DNA of 24,851 bases. Source: Bacillota bacterium. GTDB lineage: Bacteria; Bacillota; Clostridia; Acetivibrionales; DSM-2933. The stretch spans positions 1 to 24,851 of the forward strand of contig JAUZPS010000012.1 in NCBI GenBank assembly GCA_030705945.1, written 5' to 3'. The position numbers and the translations under genes are program-made. The notes under the pieces were generated by a model, which did not search any database, was not told the origin of the DNA, and saw only the letters and a list, made by a program, of their open reading frames with translations. Below are positions 15,730 to 24,254 of this stretch, piece after piece. The first letter of the stretch is position 1; each line of letters begins with the position of its first letter.

Positions 15730-18700
15730 ATGAAGAAAAAGTCAATTCTAGGTTTATTTCTTGCGGTAGCATTAATGCTTGTCTGCATTCCTGTACCGCG
15801 ACAGTTGGTAAATGCCGCTACCGTGGAATATAAGGGGACGGACATTTATAATGGATTGAGAGGTCAAAGCTTTGATGAAGGTTGGAAATTTTACAAAGGG
15901 GATGTAAGTAATGGTCAGACTACCGCATTTAATGACAGCAGTTGGTCAAATGTAACTTTACCGCACGATTGGAGTATTTATAATACCTTTAATAAGTCTT
16001 CTGCTGCGGGTGGTGGAGGCGGTTATTTGGATGGCGGAATCGGATGGTACAGGAAAACCTTTACTGTACCTTCAAATTATTCTGGTAAGAAAGTTTTCAT
16101 CGAATTTGACGGAGCTTATATGAATAGCCAGATATGGATAAATGGTACTCTACTTGGTACACGTCCATATGGTTATATCTCCTTTGAATACGACTTGACT
16201 CCATACCTTAATATCGGAGGCAGTAATGTTGTCGCTGTCAAGCTGAACAACAACCAGCCGACAAGTCGCTGGTATTCGGGGAGTGGAATTTACCGCAACG
16301 TATGGTTGACTGCGATAGATCCGGTCCATGTAGCGTATTGTGGAATGTTTGTAACAACGCCCACGGTAAACAGTAGTTCAGCTATAGCGAATGTAAGTAC
16401 GAAGGTATTGAACATGGGAAGTTCAGCGAAATCAGCATCATTAACAACCACGATTCTGGATGCAAGCGGTACTAAAGTGGCATCAGATAAATCATCAGCG
16501 GTTAATATGGCAGCAAATGGTAACAATACATTCAGCCAGAATCTTTCTGTATCCAATCCACATTTATGGTCTCCAGCTTCCCCATATCTTTATACTGTCC
16601 AAACTGAGGTTGTTGTTGATGGGAATGTTGTTGATACCTATAAGTCGACAATGGGATTTCGTTATTTCAATTTTAGTAACACAACTGGTTTTTCCCTGAA
16701 TGGAGTTAATATGAAAATAAATGGTGTGTGCTTACATCATGACTTGGGCGCTCTAGGCGCAGCGGTAAATTATCGAGCTATTGAAAGAGAACTTCAGATT
16801 ATGAAAGATATGGGATGTAACGCTATCCGTACCTCCCATAATCCTCCTGATCCTCAAATGCTTGAAATTTGTGACCGATTAGGCTTATTGGTCATGGATG
16901 AAGCATTTGACTGTTGGGAAACTGGTAAGGTGGCAAATGATTATCATCTCTACTTCAAAAGTTGGGCACAGACCGATTTACAAGCCATGGTCACTCGAGA
17001 TAGGAATCATCCATCTATTATAATGTGGAGTGTTGGAAATGAAATTCCTTCACCAACCACGACCACCGCGACGAGCCTTAGAAACTGGGTACGGGCGATC
17101 GATACCACCAGACCGGTGACTTGGGGCTGTTTTGCTGTCAATATGGGTGATGTAAATTATCAAGCTGTTGCAAGTGTTCTCGATTTAGTCGGTTATAACT
17201 ATTTCCCGTATATGTATGATGGCGGTCATAACAGTCATCCTGAATGGAAAATGTTTGGAAGTGAGACAAGTTCAGCGGTAAGAAGCAGGGGGATCTATAA
17301 AACTCCTACCAATCAAAATATCCTGTCTGGCGCTGACAACCAGTGTTCCTCTTATGATAATAGTGTAGTCAGTTGGGGTAACAGCGCTGAATCGTCATAT
17401 ACTGAGATAAACAAACGTAATTACATGGCAGGTGAATTTATCTGGACAGGATTTGACTATATAGGTGAACCAACACCTTACGGATGGCCGGCTAAGAGCT
17501 CTTATTTCGGTATAGTGGATACCTGTGGTTTCCCAAAAGATATCTATTATTTCTATCAGAGCAAGTGGTCTACCAAACCAATGGTACATATTCTCCCCCA
17601 CTGGAACTGGTCGAGCGGGACTACTGTACAGGTATGGGCATATAGTAATTGTGATACCGTTGAGTTATTCCTTAATGGTACTTCACTTGGATCCAAAAGT
17701 GTTGGAAGTTCCTTGCATCTATCTTGGAATGTTCCATGGACCGCAGGGACATTACGAGCTAAAGGTACAAAAGGCGGTACGGTAGTATACGATGAGGTCG
17801 TTACTGCAGGAGCGCCTTCAAAAGTCCTTTTAAAACCTGATAGAACCACTATTGCAGCTGATGGAAAGGATTTGGTATATATTGAAACAGATATCGCCGA
17901 CACAAACAATGTGGTTGTCCCTACGGCAACCAATACTGTGAATTTCTCCATATCAGGACCTGGCGTGATAGTCGGAGTAGATAATGGAAACGCGCCAAGC
18001 ACCGAACCATATAAATCAAACAGTCGTACGGCTTTCAGTGGAAAGTGTCTGGTTATTGTCCAGCCGACTAAAGCTAGTGGTACAATTGTGGTAACAGCCA
18101 ATTCAGGTGGATTAAGTTCAGCTAGTGTAACCATTAATTCCATTAATAGTTCAATTTCGCCAACTCCAGTTCCAACACAAACATTAATTCCGACACAAAC
18201 ATCAATGCCAACACCGACACAGAGCAATACATACAATCTGGCGCTTGGAAAAGCAGCAAGCAGCGATAGTGAAGAAACGGTTAAGGGAAATATTGCATCA
18301 AATGCTAATGATGGAAATGAAGCTACCCGTTGGTGCGCAGCTGATAGTGGAGTGAACCATTGGTGGAAGGTTGATATGGGCGCAAACTATAACCTTTCTG
18401 GCACAGAAGTTATGTGGGAGCGTGATGGAAAGAATTATAAATATAAAATAGAAGTATCATCGGACAATATAAATTGGAAGACAGTAGCAGACAAGACAAA
18501 CAATATAAGTACAGATCAAACTCAGAGAGATAATTTCACGGCTAGTAATATTAGGTATGTAAGGATTACCGTAACCGGTCTTGATGCTGCTACATGGGCA
18601 AGTATAAGCGAGTTTAAAGTCTTTGGCTCCTCAGGAAGTAGGGTAGATCAGAATGGTGACGGTGTCGTAAATATGGCGGATGTTATTATTTTAGCTCGAG

Positions 18701-18819
18701 TCTTTAATTCAGTCCGTGGTGATTCCAAATTTATTGAATCATGTGATTTAAATAATGATGGTTCAATAAACATGTCGGATATAATTATGATTGCAGCTAA
18801 ATTTAATACTATAGTCTAA
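15730..18819 (+). CDS. Secreted cellulosomal GH2-CBM32-dockerin enzyme (beta-galactosidase-like)
   Basis: ATG 15730 follows GGGGG (15716-15720) by nine bases and begins a clear signal peptide (about 1-32); an in-frame ATG at 15589 belongs to the relic upstream. The protein has 1029 residues. The GH2 sugar-binding domain spans about 45-210, an Ig-like domain about 215-320 and the TIM barrel about 330-640. Acid/base E438 lies in MWSVGNEIP and nucleophile E569 in MAGEFIWTGFDY. Two C-terminal beta-sandwich domains (to about 808), a short linker, a CBM32/discoidin domain (about 834-967, NLALGKAASS to EFKVFGSSG) and a dockerin (about 972-1029) follow. Unlike its neighbours, the dockerin joins the CBM32 with no Thr/Pro linker. 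Beta-galactosidase is most likely from the motif layout; other GH2 activities cannot be excluded. Confidence 0.92.
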   Translation: MKKKSILGLFLAVALMLVCIPVPRQLVNAATVEYKGTDIYNGLRGQSFDEGWKFYKGDVSNGQTTAFNDSSWSNVTLPHDWSIYNTFNKSSAAGGGGGYLDGGIGWYRKTFTVPSNYSGKKVFIEFDGAYMNSQIWINGTLLGTRPYGYISFEYDLTPYLNIGGSNVVAVKLNNNQPTSRWYSGSGIYRNVWLTAIDPVHVAYCGMFVTTPTVNSSSAIANVSTKVLNMGSSAKSASLTTTILDASGTKVASDKSSAVNMAANGNNTFSQNLSVSNPHLWSPASPYLYTVQTEVVVDGNVVDTYKSTMGFRYFNFSNTTGFSLNGVNMKINGVCLHHDLGALGAAVNYRAIERELQIMKDMGCNAIRTSHNPPDPQMLEICDRLGLLVMDEAFDCWETGKVANDYHLYFKSWAQTDLQAMVTRDRNHPSIIMWSVGNEIPSPTTTTATSLRNWVRAIDTTRPVTWGCFAVNMGDVNYQAVASVLDLVGYNYFPYMYDGGHNSHPEWKMFGSETSSAVRSRGIYKTPTNQNILSGADNQCSSYDNSVVSWGNSAESSYTEINKRNYMAGEFIWTGFDYIGEPTPYGWPAKSSYFGIVDTCGFPKDIYYFYQSKWSTKPMVHILPHWNWSSGTTVQVWAYSNCDTVELFLNGTSLGSKSVGSSLHLSWNVPWTAGTLRAKGTKGGTVVYDEVVTAGAPSKVLLKPDRTTIAADGKDLVYIETDIADTNNVVVPTATNTVNFSISGPGVIVGVDNGNAPSTEPYKSNSRTAFSGKCLVIVQPTKASGTIVVTANSGGLSSASVTINSINSSISPTPVPTQTLIPTQTSMPTPTQSNTYNLALGKAASSDSEETVKGNIASNANDGNEATRWCAADSGVNHWWKVDMGANYNLSGTEVMWERDGKNYKYKIEVSSDNINWKTVADKTNNISTDQTQRDNFTASNIRYVRITVTGLDAATWASISEFKVFGSSGSRVDQNGDGVVNMADVIILARVFNSVRGDSKFIESCDLNNDGSINMSDIIMIAAKFNTIV

Positions 18820-18921
18820 TCATTATAGGTATATATTTCATGATTTTAATTAAGGATTATAATATATTTTTGGGGTTTGTTAACTGGTATTCTTACTAAC
18901 GAGAGAATAATGGAGGATTAT

Positions 18922-20952
18922 ATGAAAAATAAGATTATTATGCTATTAGTAATACTAATGTTATCTCAGATAGTATGTGGACCGATTTCTTTGGAAGCTG
19001 CGACAACTTATACCGCAACATGGGCTTCAGTAAATACTCATCAAGCAGCGCCAGAGTGGTTTCAAGATGCTAAATTCGGACTCTGGTACCATTGGGGCGC
19101 TTTTAGCGTCGCAGCCTGCGGTAGTGAATGGTATCCCAGAAATATGTATAACAAAGGTAGTTATGAGTATAACAATCAGCTTTCAAAATATGGTGATCCC
19201 TTTTCAACTTGGCCATATCATAATTTTATCAATGGGGCAAATAACAAGGCCGGCGTTTTTACGAAATTTGCTCCCAAATTGAAGTCACAGGGTGGCAATT
19301 TCGACCCGGATGAATGGGCGCAACTATTCTATGATGCAGGCGCAAAGATGGCAGGTCCGGTAGCAGAACACCATGACGGATTCTCAATGTGGAACAGTAC
19401 ATGTAATGAGTGGAATTCAGTGAAAAAGGGCCCGGGACTTGACTTGGCAGGTCTATTTGCCAAGGCTTACCGCGCAAAAGGATTAAAGTTTTTAGTATCA
19501 ACACATACTGCTTGGAACTTTACAGGCTATTATCAATATGCGCCAGCTCAAACTGATCCTAGCTTAAAGAAGCTTTATGGTCAATTGTCAAAAGCCGAAG
19601 AGGAGCAACTTTGGCTTAATAAGGAAAAAGAACTGATAGACCTCTATCAACCTGATTATATGTGGCATGATTTCAATATGGGACAAATAAGTGAAGCAAC
19701 ACGCCTAAATTATCTATCTTATTATTACAATAAAGCAATTGACTGGGGTAAGGAAGTTGTAGTCTCATATAATGACGGTTTTAATACCCAGGGTGAAGTG
19801 CAGCAGGTTGAAAGAGGTGGTTATGCCAATACAACTTACCCATTCTGGTTATGTGAGGACAGTGTTAGCCAATCTACATGGTCTTACACCCAAGGAATGT
19901 CGTATTACTCCGGTAAATCAATGCTGCATTCATTAATTGATCGGGTTAGTAAGAATGGCTGTCTTCTCCTAAATATTGCCCCCATGGCTGATGGTACAAT
20001 CCCTGATGGACAGAAGAATATATTGAAAACCATGGGTAGTTGGCTAAAACCTAATGGTGAGGCTATTTATGCAACACGCGCATGGGAGAAGTTTGGCGAA
20101 GGCCCGACGCAAATGGGTAAAGGTGGTTTTGCAACACCAATTGAAGGTAAAGCAGAAGATATCCGATTTACAAGAAATAAGACAAATAATGTTCTTTATG
20201 CGATAGGAATGGGTTGGCCAAGCAACAACCAGATGCTGATTACTACTTTAAAATCAACTTCATTTGACACTTCCACAATTAAAGATATTACATTTATAGG
20301 AGGAGGAAGCTGCAGTTGGTCACAGGATAGTTCGGGTTTGAAAGTAAATCTGCCTGCAAACCTAGCCAATAATCTTGGGTATGCAATAAAGATATCCTTT
20401 GATGGTAATATTCCAAAGCTTAATGGAGGTAACAGCAATACAGCAACATTTTTCCAGGATTATGATTTAGGGGGGGCTTCTGTATCTCTTCCAGAGGGTA
20501 ATTATACAACTGCTCAGCTTGCTGCAGCAGGAATCTCAAACAACTCAGTATCCTCGATTAAAGTGCCTTATGGATTCCAAGTTGAAGTTTATGATGGTGA
20601 CAACTTTGGCGGTACAAAATGGACATTTACTAATGATAGCGCCAACTTTGGTTCTGCGGGATGTAATGATGTAATGTCATCGGTCAAGATAATAAGAACA
20701 ATCAAGCCAACTTTAACACCAACTAAAATACCTACGCCTACAAATAAACAGTCACCTACTCAGAAAACTTCCTCCGGCGATTTGAATAATGATGGCGTAA
20801 TAAACATGTCCGACATAGTAATTTTAGCAGGAGCATTTAATTCAGTCAGTGGTGACTTAAAATATGTCTCTGTATATGACTTGAATTATGATGGCGTTAT
20901 AAATATGTCCGATGTTATAGTAGTTGCAGGTAAATTTAATACAATTGTATAA
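18922..20952 (+). CDS. GH29 alpha-L-fucosidase-beta/gamma-crystallin-dockerin (paralogue b)
   Basis: ATG 18922 follows GGAGG (18912-18916) and starts a signal peptide (about 1-27). The protein has 676 residues. It has the same order as its paralogues: GH29 with EHHDG and nucleophile D250 in MWHDFNMG, then a beta/gamma-crystallin domain with calcium motifs NNSVSS and NDVMSS, a linker and a dockerin. This copy is the most divergent. Where a and c read HHAYNF/HHAFNF it has HTAWNF, and the ERGG region is followed by YANTTYPFWL rather than a Pro/Gly-rich stretch. A different aglycone preference is therefore plausible. It lies about 100 bp after the GH2 gene with no terminator between, suggesting joint transcription. 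Confidence 0.92.
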   Translation: MKNKIIMLLVILMLSQIVCGPISLEAATTYTATWASVNTHQAAPEWFQDAKFGLWYHWGAFSVAACGSEWYPRNMYNKGSYEYNNQLSKYGDPFSTWPYHNFINGANNKAGVFTKFAPKLKSQGGNFDPDEWAQLFYDAGAKMAGPVAEHHDGFSMWNSTCNEWNSVKKGPGLDLAGLFAKAYRAKGLKFLVSTHTAWNFTGYYQYAPAQTDPSLKKLYGQLSKAEEEQLWLNKEKELIDLYQPDYMWHDFNMGQISEATRLNYLSYYYNKAIDWGKEVVVSYNDGFNTQGEVQQVERGGYANTTYPFWLCEDSVSQSTWSYTQGMSYYSGKSMLHSLIDRVSKNGCLLLNIAPMADGTIPDGQKNILKTMGSWLKPNGEAIYATRAWEKFGEGPTQMGKGGFATPIEGKAEDIRFTRNKTNNVLYAIGMGWPSNNQMLITTLKSTSFDTSTIKDITFIGGGSCSWSQDSSGLKVNLPANLANNLGYAIKISFDGNIPKLNGGNSNTATFFQDYDLGGASVSLPEGNYTTAQLAAAGISNNSVSSIKVPYGFQVEVYDGDNFGGTKWTFTNDSANFGSAGCNDVMSSVKIIRTIKPTLTPTKIPTPTNKQSPTQKTSSGDLNNDGVINMSDIVILAGAFNSVSGDLKYVSVYDLNYDGVINMSDVIVVAGKFNTIV

Positions 20953-21072
20953 TAATAAATTCAACCAGCAACAATTAAAAATAGGATATTAGAAAAATGT
21001 GTATCCATTACCTCTGGGTGTTGTTGTAAACAGCAAAAAATCAAAATTCTTATGTTATTTTTAAAAGCTAAT

Positions 21073-21096
21073 ACTATATACTATATAGTATATAGT
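21073..21096. repeat. 24-bp perfect palindrome
   Basis: The sequence from ACTATATACTAT at 21073 is its own reverse complement over all 24 bases to 21096. It sits directly before a terminator stem and contains the ACTATATAGT-type core seen in some GntR/YtrA-type operators. No regulator gene adjoins it, so the role is unknown; AT-rich chance is possible but 24 bp is long. Confidence 0.6.
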
Positions 21097-21097
21097 T

Positions 21098-21142
21098 AAA
21101 AAGGAGGATTCTATAACCTGAAGTTTGGAAACCTCCTTTTTT
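21098..21142 (+). terminator. Rho-independent terminator after GH29b
   Basis: AAAAAGGAGG (21098-21107) pairs with CCTCCTTTTT (21132-21141) around a 24-base loop, and the 3' arm itself supplies a T-run. With A/T ends on both sides it could act in both directions. It lies 145 bp after the GH29b stop. Confidence 0.7.
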
Positions 21143-21433
21143 GTGTGGATTATAACAATGCCAAGACCAATCTAAACTGATTTATATTCAATTCTTCAAA
21201 AAGTGCAATAACCTGTATAATGACTGGTAATGAACGTTTCAAAAATAATAGTGATTGCATCTTATTTTATACTCTAACCCAAGAATTTCCGTACATAAAA
21301 AAATATTTATTTCGAACTAATTTAATGAATAGAAAATTAGAAATAATTTAGGCGGGTATTTAGATTGTTTTGTAATTATGTACTTATAAATCTATAGAGT
21401 ACAAAATTATAAAATAAAATTACAAGATATAAT
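21143..21433 (+). promoter_or_regulatory. AT-rich leader region with hairpin before the CBM6-dockerin pseudogene
   Basis: No gene is visible. Near the end, TTGTAATT (21370-21377) pairs with AATTACAA (21418-21425), enclosing TGTACT (21379-21384) with AGTACA (21398-21403). The hairpin ends nine bases before the ribosome site of the pseudogene, so it is probably part of that gene's old leader. I cannot place a promoter. Confidence 0.35.
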
Positions 21434-21443
21434 AGGAGGGTAA

Positions 21444-21801
21444 ATGATGTTTTCTAAGAAAAAAGGATAAAGACAAAAGCGTCTACTCCTCCTAGTCCTC
21501 GTTCAGCTTTAAGTCAGATAGAAGCGGAAGATTACAATGACCAGTCGGGTATTCAGACAGAAAGCTGCACAGAAGGCGGATAGGATGTCGGGTATATTGA
21601 GAATGAAGATTATGCTGCTTATGACAATGTCAATTTCGGCAGCGGAGCAGGAAGCTTTCAAGCCAGAGTAGCCAGTGGTACCAGCGGAGGCAACATTGAA
21701 ATCAGACTTGAGTCAACAGTGTTGACATAAACCAGGATGGAGCTATAAACATGGCTGATGTAATACTTTTGGCTAGTAAATTTAAACATAACGAAATTTG
21801 A
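21444..21801 (+). pseudogene. Collapsed CBM6-dockerin gene
   Basis: AGGAGGG (21434-21440) and ATG 21444 are intact, but the frame ends after eight codons (MMFSKKKG, stop 21468-21470). In another frame from 21473 a linker (TPPSPRS) leads into the first half of a CBM6: QIEAEDYNDQSGIQTESC, then TEGG, a TAG stop at 21581-21583, DVGYIENEDY and SGGNIEIRLES. This breaks off near 21715. In a third frame, 21721-21801 encode one dockerin calcium loop (DINQDGAINMADVILLA) joined to the tail SKFK, which resembles the end of the second repeat. The catalytic domain, half the CBM6 and one dockerin repeat are gone. The CBM6 remnant is not the same paralogue as at the left edge or in the 9964 gene. Confidence 0.85.
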
Positions 21802-21924
21802 TTTTATCAATAATGTTAAAAAGTGCTTCTTAAAAATCTACCAATAGCAGAATTTATTAATGGGTAAATTTTGTGGGATGAAGCTAGCTTTGTAAAGCTG
21901 CAGAAAAACAAGAGGGGGATAAAA

Positions 21925-23955
21925 ATGAAAAAAAGAATTTTAGCAATTATGGTTAGTCTGTTGTTACTGCTAGTATCTATCTGTGCACCTGTAACAACAA
22001 AAGCTGCAACCACATACCAAGCGACATGGGCATCGGTTGACACACATACGGCGTCTCCGGAATGGTTCCAAGATGCTAAATTTGGAATCTATTTTCACTG
22101 GGGAGTCTTCAGTGTACCTGCCTTTGGCGATGAATGGTATCCGAGGTGGATGTATAACAAGGATCGTAATGAATATAAGAACCAACTCTCGAAATATGGA
22201 GATCCTTTCTCAAATTGGCCATATCAAAATTTTATCAATGGAGCTAATAACAAAAGTGGACAATGGACTCAATTTGCGCCTAAATTGGTTTCAGCCGGTG
22301 GAAAATTTGATCCGGATGCATGGGCTCAGCTTTTTGCGGATGCTGGAGCCAAATTTGCCGGAAACGTGGCTGAACACCACGATGGATTTTCAATGTGGGA
22401 CAGTAAAGTCAACGAATGGAATTCAGTTGCAAAAGGCCCGAAACTGGACTTATCTGGGTTATTTGCAAAAGCTATACGAGCTAAAAATTTAAAGTATCTG
22501 ATGTCGATGCACCATGCTTTCAATTTTACCGGATTTTATGAATATGTTCCGGCTCAAAGCGACGTAAGCTTGAAGAAACTTTATGGTCAGTTGGGTCAGT
22601 CAGCGGAGGAACAGCTCTGGTATGACAAGCTCAAAGAAATTATTGATAATTACCAACCTGACATTATCTGGGAAGATTTTAATTTGGGTAAAATTAGTGA
22701 AGCGCAGCGTTTAAAATTTTTATCATACTATTATAATAAGGCAAATGAATGGGGTAAGGATGTTGTAGCCACTTATAAAGATGGCTTCGATAACAAAGGT
22801 GAAGTCCTTGACTATGAAAGAGGTGGACCTGGTGGTCTTTCCTACCCATACTGGCTAACTGATGACAGTATAAGCAGTTCGAGTTGGTGCTACACTCAAG
22901 GTATAGGTTATTATTCTACTAAATCTATGATTCACTCTTTAATAGATAGGGTAAGCAAGAACGGTAATTTGCTCTTAAATATCATGCCGATGGCTGATGG
23001 GACCATTCCACAGGCTCAAAAAGATATTCTTCTTGGAATGGGCTCTTGGCTTAAAAAGTATGGCGAAGCGATTTACTCAACACGCGCATGGAACACCTAT
23101 GGGGAAGGTCCTACAAAAATGGGAGGAGGCTCCTTTACCGCGCCGAAGGAAGGTACTGCGCAAGATATCAGATTTACCAGAAACAAGGCCAATAATGCTT
23201 TGTATGCCATTGGATTGGGTTGGCCCAGCAACAATCAGATGGTGATTACTACCTTAAAATCAGGGGCTTTTGACGCTTCCAAAATTACCGGAATTACATT
23301 TCTAAACGGTGGAGGAAGTTGTACATGGAGTCAGGACAGCACAGGTTTAAAGATAAATCTACCTGCAAACCTTGCTGATAATATGGGATATGCGGTGAAA
23401 ATATCCTTAAGCGGCGCAGAACTTGCCAGCGCGACATTTTATCAGGATTATGATTTCGCAGGAACTTCCGTTGCGTTAAAACCGGGCAATTATACAACAG
23501 CCCAACTCTCAGCGGCCGGTATCCCAAACAATTCAGTATCTTCAATCAAAGCGCCAAGCGGACTTTCGGTTGAAGTCTATGACGGTGATAACTTTAGTGG
23601 TACTAAATGGACTTTTACTTCGGACAACTCTAACTTTGGTTCCGCTGGTTGTAATGATGTAATGTCTTCAGTTAAAATAATAAATAATGCTTCGAGTCCT
23701 ACACCGACCAATACCCCAACAATGAAGCCGACCTCGACTCCTACAGCCACTCCCACATCTGCAATCAGTATTGACATAAACCATGACGGCGCTATAAACA
23801 TGGCTGATATAGTCCTCATTGCTAATGTGTTTAATTCAGTCCGTGGAGATGGTAAGTACATTCTTGCATATGACTTAAACAGTGATGGTGTTATAAATAT
23901 GGCTGATGTTATTATTATTGCTTCTAAATTTAATACTGTGGTTAACAGCAAATAA
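21925..23955 (+). CDS. GH29 alpha-L-fucosidase-beta/gamma-crystallin-dockerin (paralogue c)
   Basis: ATG 21925 follows GAGGGGG (21912-21918) by about six bases. The protein has 676 residues and a signal peptide at about 1-27. The GH29 domain has EHHDG and nucleophile D251 in IIWEDFNLG. The beta/gamma-crystallin domain again has NNSVSS and NDVMSS, then a Thr/Pro linker and a dockerin with the short tail NSK. It is close to paralogue a along the whole length, including the ERGGP region and HHAFNF, so a and c look like a recent duplication. Local differences near the active-site entrance (FGDEWYPRWMYNKDRNEY versus CGNEWYPRNMYNKGSYEY in a) may alter specificity. Confidence 0.92.
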   Translation: MKKRILAIMVSLLLLLVSICAPVTTKAATTYQATWASVDTHTASPEWFQDAKFGIYFHWGVFSVPAFGDEWYPRWMYNKDRNEYKNQLSKYGDPFSNWPYQNFINGANNKSGQWTQFAPKLVSAGGKFDPDAWAQLFADAGAKFAGNVAEHHDGFSMWDSKVNEWNSVAKGPKLDLSGLFAKAIRAKNLKYLMSMHHAFNFTGFYEYVPAQSDVSLKKLYGQLGQSAEEQLWYDKLKEIIDNYQPDIIWEDFNLGKISEAQRLKFLSYYYNKANEWGKDVVATYKDGFDNKGEVLDYERGGPGGLSYPYWLTDDSISSSSWCYTQGIGYYSTKSMIHSLIDRVSKNGNLLLNIMPMADGTIPQAQKDILLGMGSWLKKYGEAIYSTRAWNTYGEGPTKMGGGSFTAPKEGTAQDIRFTRNKANNALYAIGLGWPSNNQMVITTLKSGAFDASKITGITFLNGGGSCTWSQDSTGLKINLPANLADNMGYAVKISLSGAELASATFYQDYDFAGTSVALKPGNYTTAQLSAAGIPNNSVSSIKAPSGLSVEVYDGDNFSGTKWTFTSDNSNFGSAGCNDVMSSVKIINNASSPTPTNTPTMKPTSTPTATPTSAISIDINHDGAINMADIVLIANVFNSVRGDGKYILAYDLNSDGVINMADVIIIASKFNTVVNSK

Positions 23956-23967
23956 CTAGAGAAACCA

Positions 23968-24045
23968 GACTGTAAAATCATGTTTAAGTTTGAGTGGAAT
24001 GTCTAAATTTACATATTCCGCGAACTTTATAACTATTTTACAGTC
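23968..24045 (+). other. Nested hairpin 12 bp after the GH29c stop codon
   Basis: GACTGTAAAAT (23968-23978) pairs perfectly with ATTTTACAGTC (24035-24045). Inside lie AAGTT (23986-23990) with AACTT (24023-24027) and GTGGAAT (23994-24000) with ATTCCGC (24015-24021, one G-U pair). No T-run follows, so it is not a standard terminator. It may protect or process the mRNA 3' end, or be a small inverted-repeat element. Confidence 0.55.
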
Positions 24046-24097
24046 CAGTATATTTAAATAGTGAATAAAATGTATGGCGTGTAATTCTGTACCTAAA

Positions 24098-24194
24098 TTA
24101 AAAGCGCTATTATTCTTGCGTTTGACAGAGCAAAATAACGAATGCTTTAACGTTATTTTGTGATAGGCAAATGTAAAAGATTAATCGCTTTTAA
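24098..24194 (+). ncRNA. Structured 5' leader element, type I, copy B (upstream of GH51)
   Basis: This is the same architecture as 1652-1750. TTAAAAGCG (24098-24106) pairs with CGCTTTTAA (24186-24194); a two-base bulge CT follows; then 24109-24115 with 24179-24185 (one mismatch), 24117-24124 with 24168-24175 (two G-U pairs), CAGA (24126-24129) facing GATA (24162-24165), and CAAAATAACG (24131-24140) with CGTTATTTTG (24151-24160). Against copy A, T-A and A-T pairs become G-C pairs in the outer stem, and A-U or G-C pairs become G-U pairs on the + strand, as expected of a transcribed RNA. It ends 60 nt before the GH51 ATG. Confidence 0.65.
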
Positions 24195-24254
24195 TATAAA
24201 TCCTGAGGTTACAGTCTTATATAAACAAAAAAGATAAGGTATAGGGGGATGAAT

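Noticed and set aside
17556..18236. A 226-codon open frame on the - strand inside the GH2 gene
   Set aside because: It is antisense to a well-supported GH2 coding region, has a repetitive Val/Gly stretch that is just the reverse complement of the Thr/Pro linker, and shows no domain or ribosome site.
22037..22492. A 151-codon + strand frame inside GH29c
   Set aside because: It overlaps the GH29 catalytic domain in another frame. Similar shadow frames occur at the same place in the paralogues, reflecting codon composition and not a gene.
23577..23981. A 134-codon - strand frame over the GH29c 3' end
   Set aside because: It is antisense to the dockerin, linker and crystallin coding sequence; parallel antisense frames exist over the other dockerins for the same reason.
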